Positions 1 to 12,323 of a stretch of DNA of 64,000 nucleotides are shown here, one piece after another. Below the pieces are notes generated by a model. That model was not told the DNA's origin. It did not search any database and worked only from the letters and a program-made list of their open reading frames with translations. Origin of the DNA: Lolium rigidum (taxonomy: Eukaryota > Streptophyta > Magnoliopsida > Poales > Poaceae); the NCBI RefSeq assembly GCF_022539505.1, contig NC_061513.1, positions 346,719,617 through 346,783,616 of the forward strand. The letters run 5' to 3'. Both the position numbers and the translations under genes were made by a program. Each line of letters starts with the position of its first letter. The stretch's first letter is position 1.

Positions 1-583
1 GCTTCAAAAATTTCAGCACATAGAGAGGTGTTTTAGTAACATGAAAATTTTTACAACCATATTTTCCTCTCTCATAATAACTTTCAGTAGCAACATGAGC
101 AAACTCAACAATATAACTATCACATAAAGCATTCTTATCATGAGTCTCATGCATAAAATTATTACTACTCCCAACAAAAGCATAGTCATTCTTATTAATT
201 GTAGTGGGAGCAAATTCAACAAAGTAGCTATCAAATATAGGAGGTATATTGTAATCATAATCAAATTTATCCTCCATAACAGGTGGTAACAAAAGACTAC
301 TATCATTATAATCATCATAAATGGGAGGCAAAGTATCATCAAAGTAAATTTTCTCCTCAATGCTTGGGGGACTAAAAATATCATGCTCATCAAAGCCAGC
401 TTCCCCAAGCTTAGAATTTTCCATAGCATTAGAAACAATGGTGTTCAAAGCATTCATAGTAATAACATTCCCATTAGCATGCATATAAAGTTCCATGGGT
501 TTCTTAATTCTTTCTTCAAACACATCATGTCCTAATTCAAGATAAAGTTCATAAAAATCTCTCATATTTTTGTTGTTTTCCAT
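1..583 (-). CDS. Partial gag-like ORF of element K, internally deleted, runs off window edge
   Basis: Reading the minus strand from the ATG at 583, the frame is open for about 194 codons to the window edge. The first 70 or so residues match the start of the gag ORF of element F (MENNK start, IKKPME, a SKLGEA motif). The rest matches the tail of F's second ORF (a HDKN then SYIV stretch, ESYYERGK). The central retrotransposon gag core and the CCHC zinc knuckle present in F are missing, yet the frame is kept. It is probably a deletion derivative of a non-autonomous Gypsy gag. The stop codon lies outside the window. Family assignment rests on similarity to F within this window only. Confidence 0.7.
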   Translation of the reverse strand, partial: MENNKNMRDFYELYLELGHDVFEERIKKPMELYMHANGNVITMNALNTIVSNAMENSKLGEAGFDEHDIFSPPSIEEKIYFDDTLPPIYDDYNDSSLLLPPVMEDKFDYDYNIPPIFDSYFVEFAPTTINKNDYAFVGSSNNFMHETHDKNALCDSYIVEFAHVATESYYERGKYGCKNFHVTKTPLYVLKFLK

Positions 584-747
584 TATGCCTAACTAGTGTA
601 AACAAGAAACCAAATGTCGTAATTGCAGAGTCTAAAGGAAATAGCTTCGAGCACACACACAATGGCGCCGGAAAAGTACTGTTACCTGGAACCGAAGTAT
701 GAGTGCCTTTTACCTTTCCTCCCCGGCAACGGCGCCGTAAAAGTGCT
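584..747 (-). other. 5' leader of element K with tRNA-Asp primer binding site
   Basis: The stretch between the K ORF and the K LTR. Positions 720-737 read TCCCCGGCAACGGCGCCG on the plus strand. This is the 3' end of plant tRNA-Asp except for the last base, so the minus strand is the complementary primer site. A second TGGCGCCGGAAAAGT-like module lies at about 663-677. Confidence 0.75.
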
Positions 748-1895
748 TGATGTCTACGGGTGCTTCTATTCTTGTAGACAGTGTTGGGCCTCCAAGAGCG
801 AGAGGTTTGTAGAACAGCAGCAAGTTTCCCTTAAGTGGATTACCCAAGGTTTATCGAACTCGGGGAGGAAGAGGTCAAAGATATCCCTCTCATGCAACCC
901 CGCAACCACAAAGCAAGAAGTCTCTTGTGTCCCCAACACACCTAATAGGTGCACTAGTTCGGCGAAGAGATAGTGAAATACAAGTGGTATGAATGAATAT
1001 GAGCAGTAGTATGGCGCCGGAAAAGTGCTTGGCGCGTAGTTGACGAGGGAGGAAAAGTGCTTAGTTGCCAGGCAGTTGATGGTAGTAATATTGCGGGAAG
1101 TAAACATGCAGTAGTAACTCAGTAAAACAGTAACAAGCAGCGATAGCAGTATTTAAGAACAAGGCCTAGGGATTAGACTTTCACTAGTGGACACTCTCAA
1201 CATTGATCACATAACAGAATAGATAAATGCATACTCTACACTTTTGTTGGATGATGAACACATTGCGTAGGATTACACGAACCCTCAATGCCGGAGTTAA
1301 CAAGCTCCACAATAATGCTCATATTTTAGTAACCTTTAGTGTAAGATAGATCAAAAGACTAAACCAAGTACTAGCATAGCATGCACACTCGTCACCTTCA
1401 TGCATATGTAGGAGGAATAGATCACATCAATATTATCATAGCAATAGTTAACTTCGCAATCTACAAGAGATCATGATCATAGCATAAACCAAGTACTAAC
1501 ACGGTGCACACACTCGTCACCTTTACACACGTGCAGGAGGAATAGAACTACTTTAATAGCTTTGCTAGAGTAGCACATAGATAGTAGTGATACAAAACTC
1601 ATATGAATCTCAATCATGTAAAGCAGCTCATGAGATCATTGTATTGAAGTACATAGGAGAGAGATTAACCACATAGCTACCGGTACAGCCCCGAGCCTCG
1701 ATGGAGAACTACTCCCTCCTCATGGGAGCAGACGGCGTTGATGAAGATGGCGGTGGAGATGGCAGCGGTGTCGATGGAGGAGCCTTCCGGGGCACTTCCC
1801 CGTCCGGCAGGGTGCCGGAACAGAGACTCCTGTCCCCCGGATCTTGGCTTCGCGATGGTGGCGGCTCGGAAGGTTTCGCGTATCGTGGCTTCCTC
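748..1895 (-). repeat. 5' LTR of element K, truncated by the assembly gap
   Basis: The LTR begins TGATGTCTAC ten bases from the primer site and matches the LTR of F (39810-39853 plus 42268-43674), including the stretch GTTGGGCCTCCAAGAGC. It carries an extra segment at about 1011-1075 with two more GGAAAAGTGCTT modules that the F LTR lacks. It runs into the N gap before its outer end, so no target duplication can be read. Confidence 0.75.
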
Positions 1896-1995
1896 NNNNN
1901 NNNNNNNNNNNNNNNNNNNNNNNNNNNNNNNNNNNNNNNNNNNNNNNNNNNNNNNNNNNNNNNNNNNNNNNNNNNNNNNNNNNNNNNNNNNNNNN
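1896..1995. other. Assembly gap, 100 N
   Basis: Exactly 100 unresolved bases. The left side is the middle of the K LTR and the right side is the middle of the 3' noncoding region of G. The 5' LTR and gag of G, the 3' half of D and the outer ends of B and F should lie here or further left, so the gap probably hides several kilobases of nested repeats. Confidence 0.95.
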
Positions 1996-4506
1996 GTAAT
2001 TTGTTTTATATTTGAGTCTTGGAAGTTATTTACTACTGTAGCAACCTCTCCTTATCTTAGTTTTATGTTTTGTTGTGCCAAGTAAAGTCTTTGATAGTAA
2101 AGTGAATACTAGATTTGGATTACTGCGCAGAAACAGATTTCTTTGCTGTCACGAATCTGGGCCTAATTCTCTGTAGGTAACTCAGAAAATTAAGCCAATT
2201 TACGTGAGTGATCCTCAGATATGTACGCAACTTTCATTCAATTTGGGAATTTTCATTTGAGCAAGTCTGGTGCCATTTTAAAATTCGTCTTTACGAACTG
2301 TTCTGTTTTGACAGATTCTGCCTTTTATTTCGCATTGCCTCTTTTGCTATGTTGGATGAATTTCTTTGATCCATTAATGTCCAGTAGCTTTATGAAATGT
2401 CCAGAAGTGTTAAGAATGATTGTGTCACCTCTGAACATGTTAATTTTTATTGTGCACTAACCCTCTAATGAGTTGTTTCGAGTTTGGTGTGGAGGAAGTT
2501 TTCAAGGATCAAGAGAGGAGTATGATGCAATATGATCAAGGAGAGTGAAAGCTCTAAGCTTGGGGATGCCCCGGTGGTTCACCCCTGCATATTCTAAGAA
2601 TACTCAAGCGTCTAAGATTGGGGATGCCCAAGGCATCCCCTTCTTCATCGACAACATTATCAGAGTTCCTCCCCGAAACTATATTTTTATTCCGTCACAT
2701 CTTATGTGCTTTGCTTGGAGCGTCGGTTTGTTTTTGTTTTTGTTTTGTTTGAATAAAATGGATCCTAGCATTCACTGTATGGGAGAGAGACACGCTCCGC
2801 TGTAGCATATGGACAAGTATGTCCTTAGGCTTTACTCATAGTATTCATGGCAAAGTTTCTTCTTCGTTAAATTGTTATATGGTTGGAATTGGAAAATGAT
2901 ACATGTAGTATTTGCTATAATGTCTTGGATAATTTGATACTTGGCAATTGTTGTGCTCATGTTTAAGCTCTTGCATCATATACTTTGCACCCATTAATGA
3001 AGAAACACCTAGAGCTTGCTAATTTGGTTGCATATTTGGTTTCTCTAAAGTCTAGATAATTTCTAGTATTGAGTTTTGAACAACAAGGAAGACGGTGTAG
3101 AGTCTTATAATGTTTACAATATGTCTTTTATGTGAGTTTTGCTGCACCGTTCATCCTTGTGTTTGTTTCAAATAACCTTGCTAGCCTAAACCTTGTATCG
3201 AGAGGGAATACCTCTCATGCATCCAAAATCCTTGAGCCAACCACTATGCCATTTGTGTCCACCATACCTACCTACTACATGGTATTTTTCCGCCATTCCA
3301 AAGTAAATTGCTTGAGTGCTACCTTTAAAATTCTATCATTCACCTTTTCAATATATAGCTCATGGGACAAATAGCTTAAAAACTATTGTGGTATTGAATA
3401 TGTACTTATGCACTTTATCTCTTATTAAGTTGCTTGTTGTGCGATAACCATGTTTCGGGGACGCCATCAACTATTCTTTGTTGAATATCATGTGAGTTGC
3501 TATGCATGTCCGTCTTGTCCGAAGTAAGAGAGATCTACCACCTTAATGGTTGGAGCATGCATATTGTTAGAGAAGAACATTGGGCCGCTAACTAAAGCCA
3601 TGATTCATGGTGGAAGTTTCAGTTTTGGACATATATCCTCAATCTCATATGAGAATAATAATTGTTGCCACATGCTTATGCATTAAAGAGGAGTCCATTA
3701 TCTGTTGTCCATGTTGTCCCGGTATGGATGTCTAAGTTGAGAATAATCAAAAGCGAGAAATCCAAAATGCGAGCTTTCTCCTTAGACCTTTGTACAAGCG
3801 GCATGGAGGTACCCCATTGTGACACTTGGTTAAAACATGTGTATTGCGATGATCCGGTAGTCCAAGCTAATTAGGACAAGGTGCGGGCACTATTAGTACA
3901 CTATGCATGAGGCTTGCAACTTGTAAGATATAATTTACATAACTCATATGCTTTATTACTACCGTTGACAAAATTGTTTCATGTTTTTCAAAATAAAAGC
4001 TCTAGCACAAATATAGCAATCGATGCTTTCCTCTTGAAGGACCATTCTTTTTACTTTTATGTTGAGTCAGTTCACCTATCTCTCTCCACCTCAAGAAGCA
4101 AACACTTGTGTGAACTGTGCATTGATTCCTACATACTTGCATATTGCACTTGTTATATTACTCTATGTTGACAATTATCCATGAGATATACATATTATAA
4201 GTTGAAAGCAACCGCTGAAACTTAATCTTCCTTTGTGTTGCTTCAATACCTTTACTTTGATTTATTGCTTTATGAGTTAACTCTTATGCAAGACTTATTG
4301 ATGCTTGTCTTGAAGTACTATTCATGAAAAGTCTTTGCTTTATGATTCACTTGTTTACTCATGTCATTACCATTGTTTTGATCGCTGCATTCATTACATA
4401 TGCTTACAAATAGTATGATCAATGTTATGATGGCATGTCACTTCAGAAATTATCTTTGTTATCGTTTTACCCGCTCGGGACGAGCGTAACTAAGCTTGGG
4501 GATGCT
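1996..4506 (+). repeat. 3' noncoding region of Gypsy-type element G
   Basis: On the plus strand this stretch mirrors the noncoding regions of B (9714-12323) and A (14373-16964), from the TTTATATTTGAGTCTTGG block to the LTR. It has no credible coding frame. It holds a perfect 9-bp stem with a 3-nt loop at 2620-2640 (GGGGATGCC, CAA, GGCATCCCC). It also has three copies of a CTAAGCTTGGGGATGC-like motif at 2554-2570, 2612-2628 and 4490-4506. The last abuts the LTR and is in the polypurine-tract position. Confidence 0.75.
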
Positions 4507-6102
4507 TGATACGTCTCCAACGTATTGATAATTTCTTATGTTCCATGCCACATTATTGATGATATCTACATGTTTTATGCACACTTTATGTCATATTCGT
4601 GCATTTTCTGGAACTAACCTATTAACAAGATGCCGAAGAGCCGATTCTTGTTTTCGCTGTTTTTGGTTTCAGAAATCCTAGTAACGAAATATTCTCGGAA
4701 TTGGACGAAATCAACGCCCAGGGTCCTATTTTGCCACGAAGCTTCCAGAAGACCGAAGGAGAGTCGAAGTGGGGCCACGAGGTGGCGACACCACAGGGCG
4801 GCGCGGCCCAGGCCCTGGCCGCGCCAACCTATGGTGTGGGCCCCTCGTGCCGCCTCTTTACCTGCCCTTCCGCCTACAAATAGCCTCCGTCGCGAAACCC
4901 CCGATCCGAGAGCCACGATACGGAAAACCTTGCGAGACGCCGCCGCCGCCAATCCCATCTCGGGGGATTCAGGAGATCGCCTCCGGCACCCTGCCGGAGA
5001 GGGGATTCATCTCCCGGAGGACTCTACCACTGCCATGGTCGCCTCCGGAGTGATGAGTGAGTAGTTCACCCCTGGACTATGGGTCCATAGCAGTAGCTAG
5101 ATGGTTGTCTTCTCCTCATTGTGCTTCATTGTTGGATCTTGTGAGCTGCCTAACATGATCAAGATCATCTATACTGTAATTCTATATGTTGTGTTTGTCG
5201 GGATCCGATGGATAGAGAATACTATGTTATGTTAATTATCAAGTTATTACCTATGTGTTGTTTATGATCTTGCATGCTCTCCGTTATTAGTAGAGGCTCT
5301 GGCCAAGTTTTTGCTCTTAACTCCAAGAGGGAGTATTTATGCTCGATAGTGGGTTCATGCCTCCATTAAATCTGGGACGAGTGACGAAAGTTCTAAGGTT
5401 GTGGATGTCTTGTTGCCACTAGGGATAAAACATTGATGCTATGTCCGAGGATGTAGTTATTGATTACATTACGCACCATACTTAATGCAATTGTCTGTTG
5501 TTTTGCAACTTAATATCGGAAGGGGTTCGGATGATAACTCTGAAGGTGGACTTTTTAGGCATAGATGCATGCTGGATGGCGGTCTATGTACTTTGTCGTA
5601 ATGCCCAATTAAATCTCACTATATTTATCATGACATGTATGTGCATTGTTATGCCCTCTCTATTTGTCAATTGCCCGATTGTAATTTGTTCACCCAACAT
5701 GCTTTTATCTTATGGGAGAGACACCTCTAGTGAACTGTGGACCCCGGTCCTATTCTTTACATCGCATACAATCTATCGCAATACTTGTGTTACTGATTTC
5801 TTGCAAACAATCATCTTCCACACAATACGGTTAATCCTTTGTTACGAGCAAGCCGGTGAGATTGACAACCTCAGCTGTTTCGTTGGGGCAAAGTACTTTG
5901 GTTGTGTTGTGCGGGTTCCACGTTGGCGCCGGAATCCTCGGTGTTGCGCCGCACTACATCCCGCCGCCATCAACCTTCAACGTGCTTCTTGGCTCCTCCT
6001 GGTTCGATAAACCTTGGTTTCTTTCTGAGGGAAAACTTGCTGCTGTGCGCATCATACCTTCCTCTTGGGGTTCCCAACGAACGTGTGAGTTACACGCCAT
6101 CA
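4507..6102 (+). repeat. 3' LTR of element G (Gypsy-type, Sabrina/WHAM/Fatima-like, family unresolved)
   Basis: A 1,596-bp LTR from TGATACGTCTCC to ACGCCATCA (TG...CA ends). Positions 4508-4526 form an inverted repeat GATACGT/ACGTATT around a CTCCA loop. A TATA-like TACAAATAG lies at 4875-4883, before a GC-rich stretch, and may be the core promoter. The sequence to the right (from 6103) is coding sequence of D in the opposite orientation, so G is inserted in D. The matching left target duplication is in or beyond the gap. Confidence 0.8.
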
Positions 6103-6475
6103 GGATACTAACAAAATTGGTATAAGAGCCAAGCATATTGTATTTGATAAAGACCTTCCTAGCCTCTCTTGCTACACCACCAAATTCTTTAAGAAGGGTT
6201 TCTAAAACAAAATCTTTCTTTTCCCCTTCTTCCATATCACCAAGTGTGAGAAACATGTGTTGGATTATAGGATTAAGATTAACAAATTTAGTTTCCAACA
6301 TGTGAACTAAAGAAGCAGCAGCGATTTCATAAGTAGGAGCAAGTTCTACCAAGTGTCTATCTTCAAAATCTTCAGTGGTACTAACATGAGTGAAAAAATC
6401 TTCTATATTATCTCTCCCAATTATAGACCCACGTCCTACCGGTATGTCTTTTAGAGTGTACTTAGAAGGAAACAT
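6103..6475 (-). CDS. N-terminal fragment of the first ORF of element D, cut by G
   Basis: From the ATG at 6475 the frame is open for about 124 codons until the G LTR interrupts it at 6102. The peptide starts MFPSKYTLKD and contains YEIAAASLVHMLE and EARKVFIKYN. It is unlike the gag of A and B, which starts MNTPENTK, although D and A share the leader, the primer site and nearly the same LTR. I do not recognise the domain; it could be the first ORF of a related or autonomous subtype. The reading frame past 6103 belongs to the inserted LTR and is not meaningful. Confidence 0.55.
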
Positions 6476-6723
6476 GATGAAATAAACAAGAGGTAAATAA
6501 AGTAAATGCAAGTCAAATTTTTTTTTTTGTGTTTTTGATATGGAGAACAAGACAGTAAATAAAGTAAAGCTAGCAACTAATTTTTTTGTGTTTTGTTTAA
6601 GTGCAGCAAACAAAGTAGTAAATAAAATAAAGCAAGACAAAAACAAAGTAAAGAGATTGGATTGTGGAGACTCCCCTTGTAGCGTGTCTTGATCTCCCCG
6701 GCAACGGCGCCAGAAATTTAGCT
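6476..6723 (-). other. 5' leader of element D with tRNA-Asp primer binding site
   Basis: The leader is rich in TAAATAAAGTAAA-like repeats and closely matches the leaders of A (30218-30471) and B (33726-33985). Positions 6695-6712 match all 18 bases of the tRNA-Asp 3' end (TCCCCGGCAACGGCGCCA on plus), so the primer site is on the minus strand, 11 bases from the LTR. Confidence 0.8.
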
Positions 6724-8322
6724 TGATGACGCGTAAAGCACACGCTCGTTGGGAACCCCAAGTGGAAGGTGTGATGCGTACAGCAGCAAGTTTCCCTCGA
6801 TAAGAAACCAAGGTTTATCGAACCGGTAGGAGTCAAGAAGCACGTCGAAGGTTGATGGCGGCGAAGTATAGTGCGGCGCAACACCGGGGATTCCGGCGCC
6901 AACGTGGAACCTCGCACAACACAACCAAAGTACTTTGCCCCAACGAAATAGTGAGGTTGTCAATCTCACCGGCTTGCTGTAACAAAGGATTAGATGTATA
7001 GTGTGGATGATGATTGTTTGCAGAAAATAGTAAAGAACAAATATTGTAGTACATTGTATTTAATGTAAAAGAATGGACCGGGGTCCACAGTTCACTAGAG
7101 GTGTCTCTCCCATAAGATAAATAGCATGTTGGGTGAACAAATTACAGTCGGGCAATTGACAAATAGAGAGGGCATGACAATGCACATACATGATATGATA
7201 AGTATAGTGAGATTTAATTGGGCATTACGACAAAGTACATAGACCGCTATCCAAGCATGCATCTATGCCTAAAAAGTCCACCTTCGAGGTTATCATCCGA
7301 ACCCCTTCCGGTATTAAGTTGCAAACAACGGACAATTGCATTAAGTATGGTGCGTAATGTAATCAATAACTACATCCTCGGACATAGCATCAATGTTTTA
7401 TCCCTAGTGGCAACAAGCACATCCACAACCTTAGAACTTTCGTCACTTGTCCCAGATTTAATGGAGGCATGAACCCACTATCGAGCATAAATACTCCCTC
7501 TTGGAGTTAAGAGCAAAAACTTGGCCGAGCCTCTACTAATAACGGAGAGCATGCAAGATCATAAACAACACATAGGTAATAGATTGATAATCAACATAAC
7601 ATAGTATTCTCTATCCATCGGATCCCGACAAACACAACATATAGCATTACGGATAGATGATCTTGATCATGTTAGGCAGCTCACAAGATCCAACAATGAA
7701 GCACATAAGGAGAAGACGACCATCTAGCTACTGCTATGGACCCATAGTCCAGGGGTGAACTACTCACTCATCACTCCGGAGGCGACCATGGCGGTGAAGA
7801 GTCCTCCGGGAGATGATTCCCCTCTCCGGCGAGGGTGCCGGAGGCGATCTCCTGAATCCCCGAGATGGGATTGGCGGCGGCGGCGTCTCGATGAAGGTTT
7901 TCCGTATCGTGGCTCTCGATGCTGGGGGTTTCGCGACGGAGGCTTTAAGTAGGCGGAAGGGCAGGTCAGGGGGCGACGCGAGGTGGCCACACAACAGGGC
8001 CGCGCGGCCAGCACCTGGGCCGCGCCGCCCTAGCGTGTCGTCGCCTCGTGGCCCCACTTTGTGACTCCTTCGGTCTTCTGGAAGCTTCGTGCAAAAATAG
8101 GACCCTGGGCGTTGATTTCGTCCAATTCCGAGAATATTTCCTTTGTAGGATTTCTGAAACCAAAAACAGCGAGAAAACGAGCAAGCGGCTCTTCGGCATC
8201 TTGTTAATAGGTTAGTGCCGGAAAATGCATAAATATGACATAAAGTATGCATAAAACATGTAGATATCATCAATAACGTGGCATGGAACATAAGAAATTA
8301 TCGATACGTCGGAGACGTATCA
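6724..8322 (-). repeat. 5' LTR of element D
   Basis: A 1,599-bp LTR (on plus, TGATGACGCG to GACGTATCA). Its outer flank, CGTAA at 8323, is the interior of another LTR (compare CCCCAACGTAACAGTGAGG around 34202-34220), so D is inserted in the 3' LTR of B. The 7950-8100 segment (GGGGGCGACGCGAGGTGG) is a variant not found in the A or B LTRs but present at 41086-41210. Confidence 0.85.
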
Positions 8323-9713
8323 CGTAACAGCGAGGTTGTCAATCTCACCGGCTTGCCGTAAACAAAGGATTAGATGTATAGTGTGGATGATGATGTTTGT
8401 TTGCGAAGAACAGTAAAGAACAATTGCGGTAGATTGTATTTCAGATGTAAAGAATAGGACCGGGGTCCACGGTTCACTAGTGGTGTCTCTCCCATAAGAT
8501 GGCGGATGTTGGGTGAACAAATTACGGTTGGGCAATTGACAAATAAAGAAGGTATAACAATGCACATACATATATCATGATGAGTACTATGAGATTTAAT
8601 CGAGGTCATTACGACAAAGTACATAGACCGCCATCCGAGCATGCATCTATGCCTAAAAAGTCCACCTTCAGGTTATCATCCGAACCCCCTCCGGTATTAA
8701 GTTGTAAACAACGAGACAATTGCATTAAGTATGGTGCGTAATGTAATCAACACAAATATCCTTAGACAAAGCATCGATGTTTTATCCCTAGTGGCAACAG
8801 CACATCCACAACCTTAGAACTTTCGTCCCAGATTTAATGGAGGCATGAACCCACTATCGAGCATAAATACTCCCTCTTGGAGTCACAAGTATCAACTTGG
8901 CCAGAGCCTCTACTAGCAACGGAGAGCATGCAAGAACATAAATAACATATATGATAGATTGATAATCAACTTGACATAGTATTCAATATTCATCGGATCC
9001 CAACAAACACAACATGAAGGATTACAAATAGACGATCTTGTTCATGATAGGCAGCTCACAAGATCGAACATGATAGCACAATGAGGAGAAGACGACCATC
9101 TAGCTACTGCTATGGACCCATAGTCCAGGGGTGAACTACTCACACATCGATCCGGAGGCGATCATGGCGATGAAGAGACCTCCGGGAGATGATTCCCCTC
9201 TCCGGCAGGGTGCCGGAGGCGATCTCCTAAATCCCCCGAGATGGGATTGGCGGCGGCGGCGTCTGCGGAAGGTTTTCCGTATCGTGGCTCTCGGTGCGGG
9301 GGTTTCGCGATGGAGGCTTTAAGTAGGCGGAAGGGCGGAGTCGGGAGAGTCACGGGGCCCCACACGCTAGGGCCGCGCGAGGCCCCCTCTAGGCCGCGCC
9401 GCCCTAGTGTGGCGGGGCCCCGTGGCCCCACTTCGTCTCCCCTCCGGTCTTCCGGAAGCTTCGTGGAAAAATAGGCCCACGGGCGTTGATTTCGTCCAAT
9501 TCCGAGAATATTTCCTTACTAGGATTTCGAAACCAAAAACAGCAGAAAACAGACAATCGGCTCTTCGGCATCTCGTCAATAGGTTAGTGCCGGAAAATGC
9601 ATAAATATGACATATAATGTGTATAAAACATGTGAGTATCATCATAAAAGTAGCATGGAACATAAGAAATTATAGATACGTTTGGGACGTATCAATACGT
9701 TTGGGACGTATCA
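8323..9713 (-). repeat. 3' LTR of element B, interrupted by D (inner part)
   Basis: This matches the B 5' LTR (33986-35590) from about its base 220 to its end. The outer end, TGATG onward, is missing because D lies there. The inner end carries a 19-bp tandem duplication of the terminal hairpin (about 9675-9694 and 9695-9713, ATACGTTTGGGACGTATCA twice) right against the noncoding region. Confidence 0.8.
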
Positions 9714-12323
9714 AGCATCCCCAAGCTTAGTTCCTACTCGCCCTCGAGTAGGTAACGATAACAAAGATAATTTCTGAAGTGACATGCTATCATAATCTTG
9801 ATCAATACTATTGTAAAGCACATGAGATGAATGCAGCAATTCGAAGCAATGATGAAGACATTGAGTAAACAACTGAATCATATAGCAAAGACTTTTCATT
9901 AATAATACTTTCAAGACAAGCATCAATAAGACTTGCATAAGAGTTAACTCATAAGCAATAAGTTCTTAGTAGAAAGCTTTGAAACAACACAAAGGAAGTT
10001 ATAAGTTTCAGCGGTTGCTTTCAACTTCAACATGTATATCTCATGGATAATTGTCAACACAAAGTAATATAACAAGTGCAATAGGTAAACATGTAAGAAT
10101 CAACATGCACACAGTTTACACGAGTGTTTGCTTCTAAGATAGAAAGAAGTAGGTAAACTGACTCAACAATAAAGTAGAAGAATGGCCCTTCGCAGAGGGA
10201 AGCATGGATTACCATTTTTGTGCTAGAGCTTTTCATTTTGAAAACATAGAAACAATTTTGTCAACGGTAGTAATAAATCATATGTGTTATGTATAAGACA
10301 TCCTATAAGTTGCAAGCCTCATGCATAGTATACTAATAGTGCTCGCACCTTGTCCTAATTAGCTTGGATTAACACGGATTATCATTGCATAGCATATGTT
10401 TCAACCAAGTGTCACAAAGGGGTACCTCTATGCCGCTTTGTACAAGGGTCTAAGGAGAAGGTTCGCATTGGATTTCCCGCTTTTGATCATTCTCAACTTA
10501 GACACCCATACCGGGACAACATAGACAACGGATAATGGACTCCTCTTTTAATGCTTAAGCATTCAACAACGAATAATATTCTCATAAGAGATTGAGGTTT
10601 TGTGTCCAAACTGAAACTTCCACCATGATTCATGGCTTTAGTTAGCGGCCCAATGTTCTTCTCTAACAATATGCATACTCAAACCATTTGATCATGAAAA
10701 TCACCCTTACTTCGGACAAGACGAACATGCATAGCAACTCACATGATATTCAACAAAGGTAAAAGTTGATGGCATCCCCAGAAACATGGTTACCGCTCAA
10801 CAAGCAACTTATTAAGAAATAAAACACATAAGTACATATTCTTCACCACAATAGTTTTTAAGGCTATTTCCCATGAACTATGTATTGTGAAGGCAAAGAA
10901 TAGAAGTTTAAAGGTAGCACTCAAGTAATGTACTTTGGAATGGCAGAGAAATACCATGTGGTAGGTAGGTATGGTGGACACAAATGGCATAGTTTTTGGC
11001 TCAAGGATTTGGATGCACGAGAAGAATTCCTCTCAATACAAGGCTAGGCTAGCAAGGTTGTTTGAAGCAAACTCAAGTATAAAATGGTACAGCAAGACTC
11101 ACATATGAACATATTGTAAGCATTATAAGACTTTACATCGTCTCCTTGTTGTTCAAAACACATCAACCAGAAAATATCTAGACTTAGAGAGACCAATCAT
11201 GCAAACCAAATTTTAACAAGCTCTATGTAGTTATTCATTAATAGGTGCAAAGTACATGATCCAAGAGCTTAAACATGATCTATATGAGCACAACAATTGC
11301 CAAGTATCAAATTATTCAAGACATTATACCATTTACCACATGCGGCATTTTCCGTTTCCAACCATATATCAATGAACGATGTAGTTCAACCTTCGCAATG
11401 AACATTAAGAATAAAGCTAAGAACACATGTGTTCATATGCAACAGCGGAGCGTGTCTCTCTCCCACACAAAGAATGCTAGGATCCGATTTTATTCAAACA
11501 AAACAAAAAATAAAAACAAACAGACGCTCCAAGTAAAGCGCATAAGATGTGACTGAATAAAAATATAGTTTCACTAGAGGTGACCTGATAAGTTGTCGAT
11601 GAAGAAGGGGATGCCTTGGGCATCCCCAAGCTTAGATGCTTGAGTCTTCTTAAAATATGCAGGGATGAACCATGGGGGGCATCCCCAAGCTTAGACCTTT
11701 CACTCTTCTCGATCATATTGTATCATCCTCCTCTCTTGACCCTTGAAAACTTCCTCCACACCAAACTCGAAACAAACTCATTAGAGGGTTAGTGCATAAT
11801 TCATATATTCAGAGGTGACATAATCATTATTAACACTTCGGGACATTGCACAAAGCTACTGAAAGTTAATGGAACAAAGAAATCCATCAAACATAGCAAA
11901 ACAGGCAATGTGAAATAAAAGGCAGAATCTGTCAAAACAGAACAGTCCGTAAAGACGAATTTTCCAGGGGCACTTAACTTGCTCAGATGAAAATTCTCAA
12001 ATTGAATGAAAGTTGCGTACATATCGGAGGATCACGCACGTAAATTGGCAGATTTTTCACGAGTTACCTACAGAGAACCCTGCCCAAATTCGTGACGACA
12101 AGAAATCTGTTTCTGCGCGAGTAATCCAAATCTAGTATTGACTTTACTATCAAAGACTTTACTTGGCACAACAATGCAATAAAATAAAGATAAGGAGAGG
12201 TTGCTACAGTAGTAACAACTTCCAAGACTCAAATATAAAACAAAAGTACTGTAGTAAAATCATGGGTTGTCTCCCATAAGCGCTTTTCTTTAACGCCTTT
12301 CAGCTAGGCGCAGAAAGTGTGAA
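9714..12323 (-). repeat. 3' noncoding region of element B
   Basis: About 2.6 kb between the gag-protease stop and the 3' LTR without a credible gene. It aligns with A 14373-16964, F 35591-37033 and, reversed, G 1996-4506. The perfect stem-loop is at 11607-11627 (GGGGATGCC, TTG, GGCATCCCC). GCATCCCCAAGCTTAG motifs occur at 9715-9730, 11620-11634 and 11679-11693. Such a long untranslated block in place of pol is what marks the element as non-autonomous. Confidence 0.75.

Noticed and set aside
6695..6712. tRNA-Asp-like sequence as a tRNA gene
   Set aside because: Only the last 18 bases match and they sit next to an LTR; it is a primer binding site, repeated in each element.
5954..6811. 285-codon minus frame across 5954-6811 as one protein
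   Set aside because: It crosses the G LTR/D boundary at 6102 and the D leader; only 6103-6475 is likely element coding sequence.
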